From contig NZ_KB911460.1 of assembly GCF_000383475.1 (NCBI RefSeq), forward strand, positions 496,001 to 560,000: 64,000 nucleotides of DNA. Direction: 5' to 3'. Positions 50,248 through 59,036 of the stretch are shown here, one piece after another. The notes beneath the pieces are model-generated. The model did no database searches, had not been told where the DNA came from, and saw nothing but the letters and a program-made list of their open reading frames with translations. Origin of the DNA: Microbacterium sp. 11MF. GTDB taxonomy: Bacteria; Actinomycetota; Actinomycetes; Actinomycetales; Microbacteriaceae. Made by a program: the position numbers and the translations under genes. Each line of letters begins with the position of its first letter. Position 1 is the first letter of the stretch.

Positions 50248-50400
50248 GTCCCTTTGCACCAAGAGTGTCCTGCAATCACATGTCGGTAGCTGCCACAGCA
50301 AAACATCTACCGTGCAATGACTGTATAACGGCGAGATAACGGTGGCAAGGAATTCCTGTTATCAATTTGTGATGAGCAAGCTCGGTGTCCGGTGTGGCCC

Positions 50401-51654
50401 TCACCGCGCCGCGGCGGCGGTCGTCCGCTGCTGCCCGATCGCCCACACATAGGGGGCGGGCGTGCCGTTGATCGCCCAGTCGCCGACGATGCGTTGCTTG
50501 AAGATGACGGGGTTGTGCGACGACACGGCGCGGGCGTTGCGCCAGAAGCGGTCGAGGCGCTTCGTTTCGGAGACGGCCGACGCGCTGAGCGCGTTGAGCA
50601 CGGTACTCGTCGCCTCGAGGGAGAGGGACGTGAGGACGATCTGTCCCTGGGCGGACTCGATCTCGGCGCGCTGATTGGCGCGTTCCTCGGCCTCGGGATC
50701 GCTCGCGAAGCGCGCCACGTAGGCGTCCTGCGCGGATTCGGCCGCCCGCACCGCGACCGCCCGGGCAGCGAACCCCTGCGCCGTCGCCACCCCGACGGTC
50801 TGCTGCACGAGCGGATCCTCTGACCAGGTCCCGGCGGAGCCGTGGCTGAAGACACGCGTGCGGGCGCGGGCGTGTGCCGCGACCTCCCGCGCCGCGCCCG
50901 CGACGAGGCCGGCCTGCGTGGCGAGGTGGACGAGCTGGTAGAAGGCCGTCTGGTAGCGGAAGCGATCGGCGAAGACGGTGATGTCATCGGGGTCGACGCG
51001 GGCGTCCTCGAGGATCGTCGTGCCGCTGCCGGTCGTGCGCTGCCCGAAGCCGTCCCAGTCGTCGTGGACGGTCACGCCGGGTTGATCGGCGCGCACGATC
51101 GCGATCACGGGGACGCCGTCGTGCTCTGCGTACACGTCGAGCCAGTCGGCGAAGATGCTCCCGGTGCTGTAGAACTTGGTGCCGTTGACGACGAGGTCGT
51201 CGCCGCGACGGGTGACCTTCGTGTTGACGTCGCCGACCTTCACCTCGCCGATCTCGGTCCAGGCGTTCCCGGCGATCTCGCCCGAGACGAAGCGCGTGAA
51301 CCAGGCCGACTGGTCGACGGTCGCGTGCTGGTTGAGGCGGTCCTCGACGTAGGCGAAGTGGCCCCGCAGCGCCTGCGGGATGTTGGAGTCGGCGGCAGCG
51401 AGCTCGGTGAGCAGCTCGATCAGCTGGGGGAGGGATGCCCCTGACCCGCCGTACGCACGCGGGACACGGACGGCGCCGAACCCGGCATCGGTGAGCAGCC
51501 GGATCTCCTCGCGCGGCAGCCGACGGTCGTTCTCGCGGTCCACCGCGCTGTCGGCGATCTGCGCGAACAACGGCCGGAACCGCGCCGCGAGCGTCTCGTA
51601 GTCGGTGCCGAGCGAGAGCTCGTCGTGGAGTGCGGGGTCGTGATGCCGGGTCAT
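50401..51654 (-). CDS. Acyl-CoA dehydrogenase-like FMN monooxygenase (SfnB/DszC type)
   Basis: A 417-residue protein of the acyl-CoA dehydrogenase superfamily, in the DszC/SfnB branch: FGAVRVPRAYGGSGASLPQL, GNAWTEIGEVKVGDVNTKVT, VVNGTKFYSTGSIFADWLDV, and SHNPVIFKQRIVGDWAINGT near the end. The branch oxidises sulfur compounds with reduced flavin. Start ATG 51654 follows GAGAGGCG. It is divergent from sfnG across 237 bp, supporting a sulfone-assimilation role. SfnB itself remains poorly characterised. Confidence 0.8.
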   Translation of the reverse strand: MTRHHDPALHDELSLGTDYETLAARFRPLFAQIADSAVDRENDRRLPREEIRLLTDAGFGAVRVPRAYGGSGASLPQLIELLTELAAADSNIPQALRGHFAYVEDRLNQHATVDQSAWFTRFVSGEIAGNAWTEIGEVKVGDVNTKVTRRGDDLVVNGTKFYSTGSIFADWLDVYAEHDGVPVIAIVRADQPGVTVHDDWDGFGQRTTGSGTTILEDARVDPDDITVFADRFRYQTAFYQLVHLATQAGLVAGAAREVAAHARARTRVFSHGSAGTWSEDPLVQQTVGVATAQGFAARAVAVRAAESAQDAYVARFASDPEAEERANQRAEIESAQGQIVLTSLSLEATSTVLNALSASAVSETKRLDRFWRNARAVSSHNPVIFKQRIVGDWAINGTPAPYVWAIGQQRTTAAAAR

Positions 51655-51753
51655 GTCGTCGCCTCTCAGCAGTGGGGGTCGTGGTCGTCGCACCCTTGCT
51701 ACTCGTCGAATCCGCGCGGGGCGCGTTTGTGACGTGAATCGCGGCATCCCGTC

Positions 51754-51790
51754 GTCACGGGCCGACACACACCGTCACGCCCCGACACAC
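51754..51790 (+). promoter_or_regulatory. Direct repeat pair in the sfn divergent promoter
   Basis: GTCACGGGCCGACACAC (51754-51770) and GTCACGCCCCGACACAC (51774-51790) are 15/17 identical and start 20 bp apart, about two helical turns. It lies between the divergent sulfone-related genes and is a candidate activator site. Confidence 0.55.
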
Positions 51791-51891
51791 GCGTTCACAT
51801 CGATTGACACTGCCCGGCGCCCGGGCGGAAGGTTCCGGGGAACCCATCCGATCGCGTCGCCCGACCGCGTCGCCAGCCCAGGGAGAACACC

Positions 51892-53040
51892 ATGACCGAG
51901 CAGACCTCCTCGTTCGACCCGGCCTCGACCCACGAGCCGCTGAAGTTCGCGTACTGGGTGCCCAACGTGAGCGGCGGCCTCGTGGTCTCGAACATCGAGC
52001 AGCGGACGTCGTGGGACTACGACTACAACGTGAAGCTCGCTCAGACGGCCGAGCGCGTCGGGTTCGAGTACGCCCTCAGCCAGGTGCGGTACCTGTCGAG
52101 CTACGGCGCGGCGCAGCAGCACGAGTCGACGTCGATCAGCCTCGCCCTGCTCCTCGCGACCGAGAAGCTGAAGGTCATCGCGGCCGTCCACCCGGGGCTC
52201 TGGGAGCCGGCCGTGCTGGCCAAGTTCATCCTCACGGCCGACCAGTTCTCGAAGGGCCGCGCGGCCGTCAACGTCGTCTCGGGCTGGTTCAAGGACGAGT
52301 ACACGAAGCTCGGCCTCCCGTGGCTCGAGCACGACGAGCGCTACCGCCGCTCCGCCGAGTTCATCGAGGTGCTGCGAAAGCTCTGGACCGAGGAGAACGT
52401 GCAGTTCCACGGCGACTTCTATCGCGTGAACGACTTCACGCTGCGCCCCGGCCCCTACCCGGTGCCCGGCCGCCCGCATCCGGACATCTTCCAGGGCGGC
52501 AACTCGACGGCCGCGCGCTTCAATGGCGGCGCTCATGCCGACTGGTACTTCTCGAACGGCAAGGACTTCGACGGGTTCACCGAGCAGTACGACGACGTCA
52601 CCCGGGTCGCCGCTGAGCACGGGCGCACCGTGCGGTTCGGTCTGAACGGGTTCGCGATCGTCCGCGACACTGAGGCGGAAGCACGTGAGCAATTGCGCGA
52701 GATCATCGCGCAGGCCGATCCGGCGTCCGTCGAAGGCTTCCGCAAGTCGGTGCAGCAGGCCGGGGCATCCACCGCGGACCGCAAGGGGATGTGGGCCGAC
52801 TCCTCGTTCGAGGACCTCGTGCAGTACAACGACGGCTTCCGCACCCAGCTGTTCGGTCCGCCCGAGCAGGTCGCCGAGCGCATCATCGCCTACAAGAAGC
52901 GTGGGGTGGACCTGTTCCTGCTCGGCTTCCTGCACTTCCAGGAGGAGCTCGAGGCGTTCGGTGAGAAGGTCATCCCGATCGTCCGCGAGCTGGAGGCCGA
53001 CCTCGCCCGCACCGGCGACCCGATCGGCGTCGCCCGCTGA
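51892..53040 (+). CDS. sfnG: SfnG-like dimethylsulfone monooxygenase (luciferase family)
   Basis: A 382-residue flavin-dependent luciferase-like monooxygenase. LKFAYWVPNVSGGLVVSNIE, TSWDYDYNVKLAQTAERVGF and GRAAVNVVSGWFKDEYTKLG match SfnG, which with FMNH2 and O2 converts dimethylsulfone to methanesulfinate. ATG 51892 follows GGGAGAACACC. It needs a flavin reductase; one is encoded at 18396-18941, not adjacent. Regulation probably involves the repeat pair at 51754-51790. Confidence 0.9.
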   Translation: MTEQTSSFDPASTHEPLKFAYWVPNVSGGLVVSNIEQRTSWDYDYNVKLAQTAERVGFEYALSQVRYLSSYGAAQQHESTSISLALLLATEKLKVIAAVHPGLWEPAVLAKFILTADQFSKGRAAVNVVSGWFKDEYTKLGLPWLEHDERYRRSAEFIEVLRKLWTEENVQFHGDFYRVNDFTLRPGPYPVPGRPHPDIFQGGNSTAARFNGGAHADWYFSNGKDFDGFTEQYDDVTRVAAEHGRTVRFGLNGFAIVRDTEAEAREQLREIIAQADPASVEGFRKSVQQAGASTADRKGMWADSSFEDLVQYNDGFRTQLFGPPEQVAERIIAYKKRGVDLFLLGFLHFQEELEAFGEKVIPIVRELEADLARTGDPIGVAR

Positions 53041-54075
53041 TCAGGGGCGGATGAGGACCTTCAGCGCCTCCCTCGAATCCATCAGGCGGTAGCCCTCGGC
53101 GATGTCGTCGAGGGGGAGCTCGCGGTCGAAGACCTTGCCCGGCTCGATGGTGCCGTCGAGCACCTGGGGGATGGCGCCCTCGAGGTAGGCGCGGACGGTG
53201 GCCGGCCCGCCGGTGAGGGTCGCGTTCTTGCCGAACAGCGAGGTGAACCCGACCGCGGCATCCTCGTACTGGGGGACGCCGACGCGCGAGATGACGCCGC
53301 CGGGGCGGACGATGCCGTAAGCCTGCTCGTATGCCGGCATGTGGCCGACCGCCTCGAGGACGACATGGGCGCCCTCGCCGCCGGTGATCTTGAGCACCTT
53401 CGCGACGCCGTCCTCGCCGCGCTCGGCGACGACGTGTGTCGCCCCGAACTCGCGGCCGAGGTCGGTGCGGGCGGTGTGCCGGCCCATCAGGATGATGGTC
53501 TCGGCGCCGAGCTGCCGCGCAGCCAGCACGGCGGAGAGGCCCACCGCTCCGTCGCCGATCACCGCGACGGTCTTGCCCGCCTCGACGCCGCCGCGGATAG
53601 CCGCGTGGTAGCCGGTGAGGTAGACGTCGGACAGCGTCAGCAGCGACGGCATGAGCGCCTCGTCGGTGCCGGCCGGGATGGCGACGGCGGTGCCGTCGGC
53701 GTACGGCACCCGCAGCTTCTCGGCTTGGGTGGCGGATGCGGCGCCGTCGAAGAAGCCCCCATGGATGCAGGAGGTCGTGATCCCGTCGCGGCAGAACGTG
53801 CAGGTGCCGTCGGACCAGGCGAAGGGGACGATGACGGTGTCGCCGACCCGGAGGGTCGTCACGTCCTCGCCGATCCGCTCCACCACGCCGACGGCCTCGT
53901 GCCCCATGCGGCGTCCCTCGGGGGTGTCCTCGAGGTCGTGATACGGGTGCAGGTCGGAGCCGCAGACGCACGCGTAGGTGACGCGGATGATCGCGTCCGT
54001 GGGCGCTTCGAGGGTGGGCTCGGGTACGTCGATGACGCGGACGTCGCCCGCGGAGTACATGAGGGTTGCGCGCAT
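53041..54075 (-). CDS. Zinc-dependent alcohol dehydrogenase, paralogue of the 37.2-kb gene
   Basis: A 344-residue MDR, collinear with the protein at 37222-38256. Catalytic zinc C38 and GHE at 58-60 are intact. At the structural-zinc site the first Cys is replaced by Asp89 (WSDGTCTFC); C92, C95 and C103 remain. Rossmann block VIGDGAVGLSAVLAARQLGA is intact. It is the last gene of the MFS-lipoprotein-dehydrogenase series and ends directly against the convergent sfnG stop. Confidence 0.88.
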   Translation of the reverse strand: MRATLMYSAGDVRVIDVPEPTLEAPTDAIIRVTYACVCGSDLHPYHDLEDTPEGRRMGHEAVGVVERIGEDVTTLRVGDTVIVPFAWSDGTCTFCRDGITTSCIHGGFFDGAASATQAEKLRVPYADGTAVAIPAGTDEALMPSLLTLSDVYLTGYHAAIRGGVEAGKTVAVIGDGAVGLSAVLAARQLGAETIILMGRHTARTDLGREFGATHVVAERGEDGVAKVLKITGGEGAHVVLEAVGHMPAYEQAYGIVRPGGVISRVGVPQYEDAAVGFTSLFGKNATLTGGPATVRAYLEGAIPQVLDGTIEPGKVFDRELPLDDIAEGYRLMDSREALKVLIRP

Positions 54076-54099
54076 GACTTCTGTTCCTTGTCTCAGTGG

Positions 54100-54627
54100 T
54101 CAGTCGATGATCTCGACGGTGACGGGTCCGCCCACGAGGAGCGCCAGTTGTTCTTCGGTGGCGTCGAAGGTGCCGATGTGGAGCGTGTCGTCGGAGTACT
54201 CGATCCCGGAGGCGTCGTAGTAGAACCCGAGGTTCCCCCAGGGCGTGTAGTAGATGAGGTCGCCGTCCTCCGGGTCGGAGCCCGGTGATCCCTGCCAGGC
54301 GAGTTCGCGGGGCAGGGAGGCGATCTTCTCCCGGCTGTTCAGGTCCTCGAACGACAGCTCGGCCGGGAGGAGGGATAGGAGATCGCGCACCGCCGGGCTG
54401 TCCTCGCCGATCGTGACGTCGATCGTGGTGCGGTCGGACGAGAACCGGATGCGCGTCCCCACGACCTCCGCCGGAACGGATGCCGAGGCCGAGGGCGTGT
54501 CCGGGCGGGTCGCCGCGGGCTGCGGAGTGGGTTCGGCGGCGCAGCCGCCCAGCAGGGCCACGCCGAGCAGCCCGAAGCCGACAGCTGCCCTGCGGCGCGG
54601 CATCCGTCCGCGGGGGTCGCCGATCAC
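54100..54627 (-). CDS. Lipoprotein with cyclophilin-like domain
   Basis: A 175-residue protein. GTG 54627 overlaps the MFS stop as GTGA; an internal ATG eight codons later is an alternative. The signal peptide ends in LLGVALLGGCAAEP, a lipobox with Cys after LGG. The mature part has VGTRIRFSSDRTTIDVTIGE and GDLIYYTPWGNLGFYYDASG, typical of the cyclophilin-like domain (TM1367 type). The W-G-N-L-x-x-Y-Y motif is the hallmark. Ligand unknown. Confidence 0.84.
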   Translation of the reverse strand: MIGDPRGRMPRRRAAVGFGLLGVALLGGCAAEPTPQPAATRPDTPSASASVPAEVVGTRIRFSSDRTTIDVTIGEDSPAVRDLLSLLPAELSFEDLNSREKIASLPRELAWQGSPGSDPEDGDLIYYTPWGNLGFYYDASGIEYSDDTLHIGTFDATEEQLALLVGGPVTVEIID

Positions 54628-55865
54628 GAGGCACTCCCGACCTGCGGGGAGCGGACCGCCGATGCGGTGCGTCCGCGGGCGAGGAACAGGAAGGAGGCGC
54701 CCGCGAGGAGGACGGAGACCGTTGTGACGATGCCGAGCGGCAGGATGCTGAGGGCACCGGCGACCCCGACCAGCGGAGCCGCGATCCCCCCGAACCCGAA
54801 CCTCACCATCCCGAGGAGGGATGAGGCCGTGCCCGCCATCCGCGGATAGTCGGCGAGGGCGAGGGTCGTCGCCGGGGGAGACGAGATCGCGACCCCGCCC
54901 GCCAGGAGGAACAGCGACACGATGACGACCCACAGGGGAAGGACGGTGAGGCCGGCGACGAGGAGTCCGATCGCGCCGACACCTGACGTCAGGACGCCGG
55001 CGGTCAGGGTGCCGGGAATGCTCCACCGCTCGGCGGAGCGCCCGGCGAGGTGTCCCAGGGTCATGAAGCCCGCCGAGTTCAGCCCGAAAGCGAGCGCGTA
55101 GCCGAGCGGGGACAGCCCGTAGACGTCCTGCAGGACGAAGGTCGATCCGGCGAGGTAGGCGAACAGGGCGGCGTAGAGGAACCCCTGGTTCAGGACGGCC
55201 CCGACGAATGCCCGGTCCCGCAGGAGCGTCCGGAAGTCGGCGACGGTGTGCGCGAAGCCGCCGGCGGTCCGCTCCTCGGGTGCCAGCGTCTCGGGGAACA
55301 TCCGCAGCGTGACGACCAGGATGGCCGCCCCGATCGCGGCGAGGAAGACGAACAGGCCGCGCCAGTCCGTGACCGCGTCGAGGAGTCCGCCGAGGAGGGG
55401 CCCGATGATCGCGGCGAGGCCGCCGACGACCGTCAGGCGCCCGTAGAACCGGATCAACGCGCCGCCCGTGTACACATCGCGGCCCGCGGCCTGCGAGATG
55501 ACGATGCCGACCCCGCCGGCCAGCCCCTGCACGAACCGGGCCGCGATCAGCAGTTCGACCGTTGGGCTCAGCGCGCACACCGCCGACATCAGGATGTACG
55601 CGGCGATGCCGACGAGCAGGATGCCGCGGCGTCCGAACCGGTCCGAGAGGGGGCCCGCGATCAGCTGGCCGGCGGCGAGCCCGATCAGGCAGGCGGTGAC
55701 GGTGAGCTGAGCCACGGAGGTGACGGCGTCGAGCTCCGCCGTCAGCGCGGGGAGGGCCGGGAGGTAGAGGTCCATCGAGATCGGGCCGAACACGGTCAGC
55801 AGCAGGAGCAGGGTCGGCAGCGCCCTCCGGGAGCCGGTGCGTTGCGTGAGAGCGGATGCGGTCAT
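54624..55865 (-). CDS. MFS multidrug efflux transporter (Bcr/CflA type)
   Basis: A 413-residue, 12-helix major facilitator. The first helix PTLLLLLTVFGPISMDLYLP and the motif A loop GPLSDRFGRRGILLVG are characteristic of Bcr/CflA drug:H+ antiporters. Motif C-like sequence AAIIGPLLGGLLDAVTDWRG follows. It starts at ATG 55865 and is divergent from the XRE regulator. The downstream lipoprotein gene overlaps its stop. The substrate is unknown. Confidence 0.92.
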   Translation of the reverse strand: MTASALTQRTGSRRALPTLLLLLTVFGPISMDLYLPALPALTAELDAVTSVAQLTVTACLIGLAAGQLIAGPLSDRFGRRGILLVGIAAYILMSAVCALSPTVELLIAARFVQGLAGGVGIVISQAAGRDVYTGGALIRFYGRLTVVGGLAAIIGPLLGGLLDAVTDWRGLFVFLAAIGAAILVVTLRMFPETLAPEERTAGGFAHTVADFRTLLRDRAFVGAVLNQGFLYAALFAYLAGSTFVLQDVYGLSPLGYALAFGLNSAGFMTLGHLAGRSAERWSIPGTLTAGVLTSGVGAIGLLVAGLTVLPLWVVIVSLFLLAGGVAISSPPATTLALADYPRMAGTASSLLGMVRFGFGGIAAPLVGVAGALSILPLGIVTTVSVLLAGASFLFLARGRTASAVRSPQVGSAS

Positions 55866-55966
55866 GTCCTTCAGCGTCGTCGCGCTCGGGCGCGGGCGGG
55901 AGTCCCTGCCGGAAGGTGTACCGAGAGGGCATCCCTGATCCGGCTCGGCCGATCTAGCCTGTGGGC

Positions 55967-56848
55967 ATGGACAATCGAGCCGAGGTCCGTGAGTTCCTCA
56001 TGACGCGTCGGGCACGCGTGACGCCGGATGCGGCGGGGATCCCCGCGGGACCGGGCCGAAGGGTCGAGGGGCTCCGGCGCAGCGAGGTCGCTGCCCTCGC
56101 CGGCGTGAGCGTGGAGTACTACGCCAAGCTCGAACGGGGAGCGATCGCGGGCGCGTCCGGTGCGGTGCTGGAGTCCCTGTCCCGCGCCTTGCACCTCTCC
56201 GACGCCGAGCACGCGCACCTTCTCGACCTCGCACGCAACGCCGACGGGATTCCCGCCTCGGGGCGCCACCGTCGTCGCGCCTCGAAGTCGGGGCCGGTCC
56301 GTCCGAGCCTCGAGTGGGCGCTGTCGTCGATCACGGATGCGGTGGCCGTCGTGCGCGACCAGCGTCAGGACCTGATCGCGTTCAACGATCTCGGCCGAGC
56401 CTTCTACTCGCCTCTCATCGGTGACGGCGGACGCGTCCCGAACTTCGCACGCTTCCAGTTCCTCGATCCCGTCGCGCGGGACTTCTATCCGGACTGGGAT
56501 CTGTTCGCGGACATGTGCGTCGCCGTCATCCGCGCGGAGGCCGGCCGCGACCCGCACGACAAGGGCATCCAGGATCTCGTCGGCGAACTGTCGACCCGCA
56601 GCGACGAGTTCCGGAAGCTGTGGGCCGCCCACAACGTCCGGGCCCACGGTTCCGGGAAGAAGCGCTTCCGGCATCCCGCGGTCGGCGAACTCACCCTCGT
56701 GTACGAGGAGCTCGCCGTCACCGCCGAGCCCGGTCGTGTCCTGTTGATCTACAGCGCCGAGCCCGGCTCACCCTCGGCGGAGCGGTTGGGGCTGCTCGGG
56801 TCGTTGGCGGCGGACGATCGCTCCCGCGTCAGCCCGCCGGCGGGCTGA
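55967..56848 (+). CDS. XRE/MmyB-like helix-turn-helix regulator
   Basis: A 293-residue protein with an N-terminal Xre-type HTH (GLRRSEVAALAGVSVEYYAK, LERGAIAGASGAVLESLSRA) and a C-terminal MmyB-like ligand-binding domain (PDWDLFADMCVAVIRAEAGR, WAAHNVRAHGSGKKRFRHPA, GELTLVYEELAVT). This actinobacterial type often lies divergent from a dehydrogenase or transporter gene it controls. ATG 55967 is preferred over a GTG two codons upstream. It is divergent from the MFS operon, its probable target. Confidence 0.9.
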   Translation: MDNRAEVREFLMTRRARVTPDAAGIPAGPGRRVEGLRRSEVAALAGVSVEYYAKLERGAIAGASGAVLESLSRALHLSDAEHAHLLDLARNADGIPASGRHRRRASKSGPVRPSLEWALSSITDAVAVVRDQRQDLIAFNDLGRAFYSPLIGDGGRVPNFARFQFLDPVARDFYPDWDLFADMCVAVIRAEAGRDPHDKGIQDLVGELSTRSDEFRKLWAAHNVRAHGSGKKRFRHPAVGELTLVYEELAVTAEPGRVLLIYSAEPGSPSAERLGLLGSLAADDRSRVSPPAG

Positions 56849-56861
56849 CGCGGGCATCAGA

Positions 56862-58928
56862 TCAGCTCCGGTACACCTGCACGACCGACGGTCGAGGCGC
56901 GTTGGGGATGTCGCCCCGTCGCGTCGAGCCGTAGTCGGGGAACAGCGAGGTGGGAGCTGCGACGGTGCCGTTCTCCCCGGGATGCTGCACCGCGACGAAC
57001 ACCAGCTGTTCCCGCGCGTGGATCACGGGGCCGCACGTCTCCGCCTCGCGGGGCACGGCGAGGAACTGCTCCACGTGGCCGCGCTCCCGTCCGGTGAGCG
57101 GGACCCGGAACAGGCCGTCGTTGAACCCGATCGTGCTCGGGGCGCCGTCGGTCGAGATCCAGAGGTTGCCGTCCTCGTCGAACGCGAGGTTGTCGGGGCA
57201 GGAGATCGGCGACACCTTGTCCTTCGGGTAGCCCGCGAAGTAGGTGCTCGGGTCGGACGGGTTGCCGCACTGCAGCAGGATGCTCCAGCCGAACGACGTG
57301 CCCGCCTGACCGTGGCGCTCGGTGATCTCGAGCACGTGACCGAAGCGGTTGCCGGTGCGGGGGTTCGCCTCATCCACCATCGAGGTCTTGCCCCGGTCGG
57401 AGTTGTTCGTCAGGGCGACGTAGATCTTGCCGGTGCGGAGGCTCGGCTGCACGTCCTCGGGGCGGTCCATCTTCGTCGCGCCCATCTTGTCGGCGGCGAG
57501 GCGCGTGTAGACGAGGACCTCGTCGATCGTCATGCCGGGCACGACGCTCTTGCCGTGCCGGGTCAGCGCGATCCACTCGCCCGTGCCGTCGAAGGCGCCG
57601 TCGGAGGGAAGCTTCCCGGATCCGTCGATCTGGCTCGCGGGGGAGTCGCCGCGGAAGCGCGCGACGTACAGGTCGCCCTCCGAGAGCAGCGACATGTTCT
57701 TCTTGCGTGACGAGCTGATGCGGTTCTTCGACACGAACTTGTAGAGGTAGTCGTTGCGCTCGTCGTCGCCCATGTAGGCCACGACGCGGCGGTCCTCCGC
57801 GACGATGACGTTCGCGCCCTCGTGCTTGAACCGACCCATCGCGGTGTGCTTCTTGGGTGTCGAGGTGGGGTCGTCCGGGTCGATCTCGACGATGTACCCG
57901 AAGCGGTTGGGTTCGTTGACGTAGCCGGGGTCGAACGAGTTGAACCGCGGGTCGTAGGCCTCCCAGCCGGTCGAGGTCGTCCGCGAGGCGCTCGCCTGGT
58001 AGCGCTTCTGGCCGGCGGTGTCGGCGGCCCACGCGAAGTAGCCGTTGAAGTTCTCCTCGCCCGAGAGGATCGTGCCCCACGGGGTCGTGCCGCCCGAGCA
58101 GTTGCCGAGCGTGCCGTGGACCCAACGGCCCTCGGGGTCGGCGGCGGTCTTCACCAGGTCGGAGCCGGCGGCGGGGCCGGTCAGTTCGAACACGGTCTCG
58201 ACCGTGATGCGCCGGTTGCGGCGGCCGTCGACGACGTAGCGCCACGGTGTGCCGCGGCGACGGCGCGTGATCTCGACGACAGACATGCCCTGGGCCGCCT
58301 TGAACACCTCACCGCGACGGCGGAGCTCGGCGGCATCCGTCGACGGCGGGAACATGATGTTCGGGTTCACGTACTCGTGGTTGTTGACGAGGACGCCGGT
58401 CTTGCCGGAGCGGTCGGCGAGGATGTCGAGGTAGTCGCTGTTGTAGCCGAACTGGCGCTCCTGCGCTGCGCGGCTCTGCCCGTCGAGCGAGAACGTCGGC
58501 GCGTCCGAGAACAGCGGGTCGCCCCAGCGGATGATCGGCGACCACGTGTAGCCCTTCGGGACCGTGAGCGCGTCGACGGTTGCCGGGACCGGAGCGATCG
58601 GCTGGAACGGCAGACTGTGGTGGTTCCAGCCCCAGTGGGACTCGACCGCCCCGCCCGTCGTGGCGGCGGATGCGGCCTGGGGGGTGAGGACGCCGAACGC
58701 GTCCGTCGCGACCACGACGGCGCCCGCGGCCGCGGCGCCGATGAGCATGCGGCGCGAGAGAGCGAGCTCGGCGATGCTGCGGAACGTCGGGTTGTCCGAC
58801 CCGTTGCATTCGGGGCCGAGGCACGCGTTCGCGCACTTGAACTGGCAGGTCACGGCGGAGCGCTTTCCGACGGCGTGAGCCGCGAGGGGAAGCGTCGTGC
58901 GGGTGGTGGGGGGGTCCACAGTGGTCAC
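56862..58928 (-). CDS. PhoX-like DUF839 phosphatase, Tat-exported
   Basis: A 688-residue protein from GTG 58928, chosen for GAGAGGA upstream. The N-terminus has a Cys-rich block (CQFKCANACLGPECNGS) followed by a Tat-like signal SRRMLIGAAAAGAVVVATDA and ASAA. The DUF839 domain contains NNHEYVNPN, ILSGEENFNGYF, MGRFKHEGANVIVAED and GEWIALTRHG. PhoX-type enzymes are Ca2+/Fe3+ alkaline phosphatases or related. Phosphate scavenging at the cell surface is inferred, as is pairing with the acid phosphatase at 48.4 kb. Confidence 0.86.
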   Translation of the reverse strand: MTTVDPPTTRTTLPLAAHAVGKRSAVTCQFKCANACLGPECNGSDNPTFRSIAELALSRRMLIGAAAAGAVVVATDAFGVLTPQAASAATTGGAVESHWGWNHHSLPFQPIAPVPATVDALTVPKGYTWSPIIRWGDPLFSDAPTFSLDGQSRAAQERQFGYNSDYLDILADRSGKTGVLVNNHEYVNPNIMFPPSTDAAELRRRGEVFKAAQGMSVVEITRRRRGTPWRYVVDGRRNRRITVETVFELTGPAAGSDLVKTAADPEGRWVHGTLGNCSGGTTPWGTILSGEENFNGYFAWAADTAGQKRYQASASRTTSTGWEAYDPRFNSFDPGYVNEPNRFGYIVEIDPDDPTSTPKKHTAMGRFKHEGANVIVAEDRRVVAYMGDDERNDYLYKFVSKNRISSSRKKNMSLLSEGDLYVARFRGDSPASQIDGSGKLPSDGAFDGTGEWIALTRHGKSVVPGMTIDEVLVYTRLAADKMGATKMDRPEDVQPSLRTGKIYVALTNNSDRGKTSMVDEANPRTGNRFGHVLEITERHGQAGTSFGWSILLQCGNPSDPSTYFAGYPKDKVSPISCPDNLAFDEDGNLWISTDGAPSTIGFNDGLFRVPLTGRERGHVEQFLAVPREAETCGPVIHAREQLVFVAVQHPGENGTVAAPTSLFPDYGSTRRGDIPNAPRPSVVQVYRS

Positions 58929-59036
58929 AGGGGGGTCCTCTCGTGCAGATCCGTTCCAGGATCCGTCGGCGTTCCTGCGACGGGGTGAATCACCGGTGAA
59001 CAGCGCGTGACGGTCCTCGGATGCCACGATGAGGGC

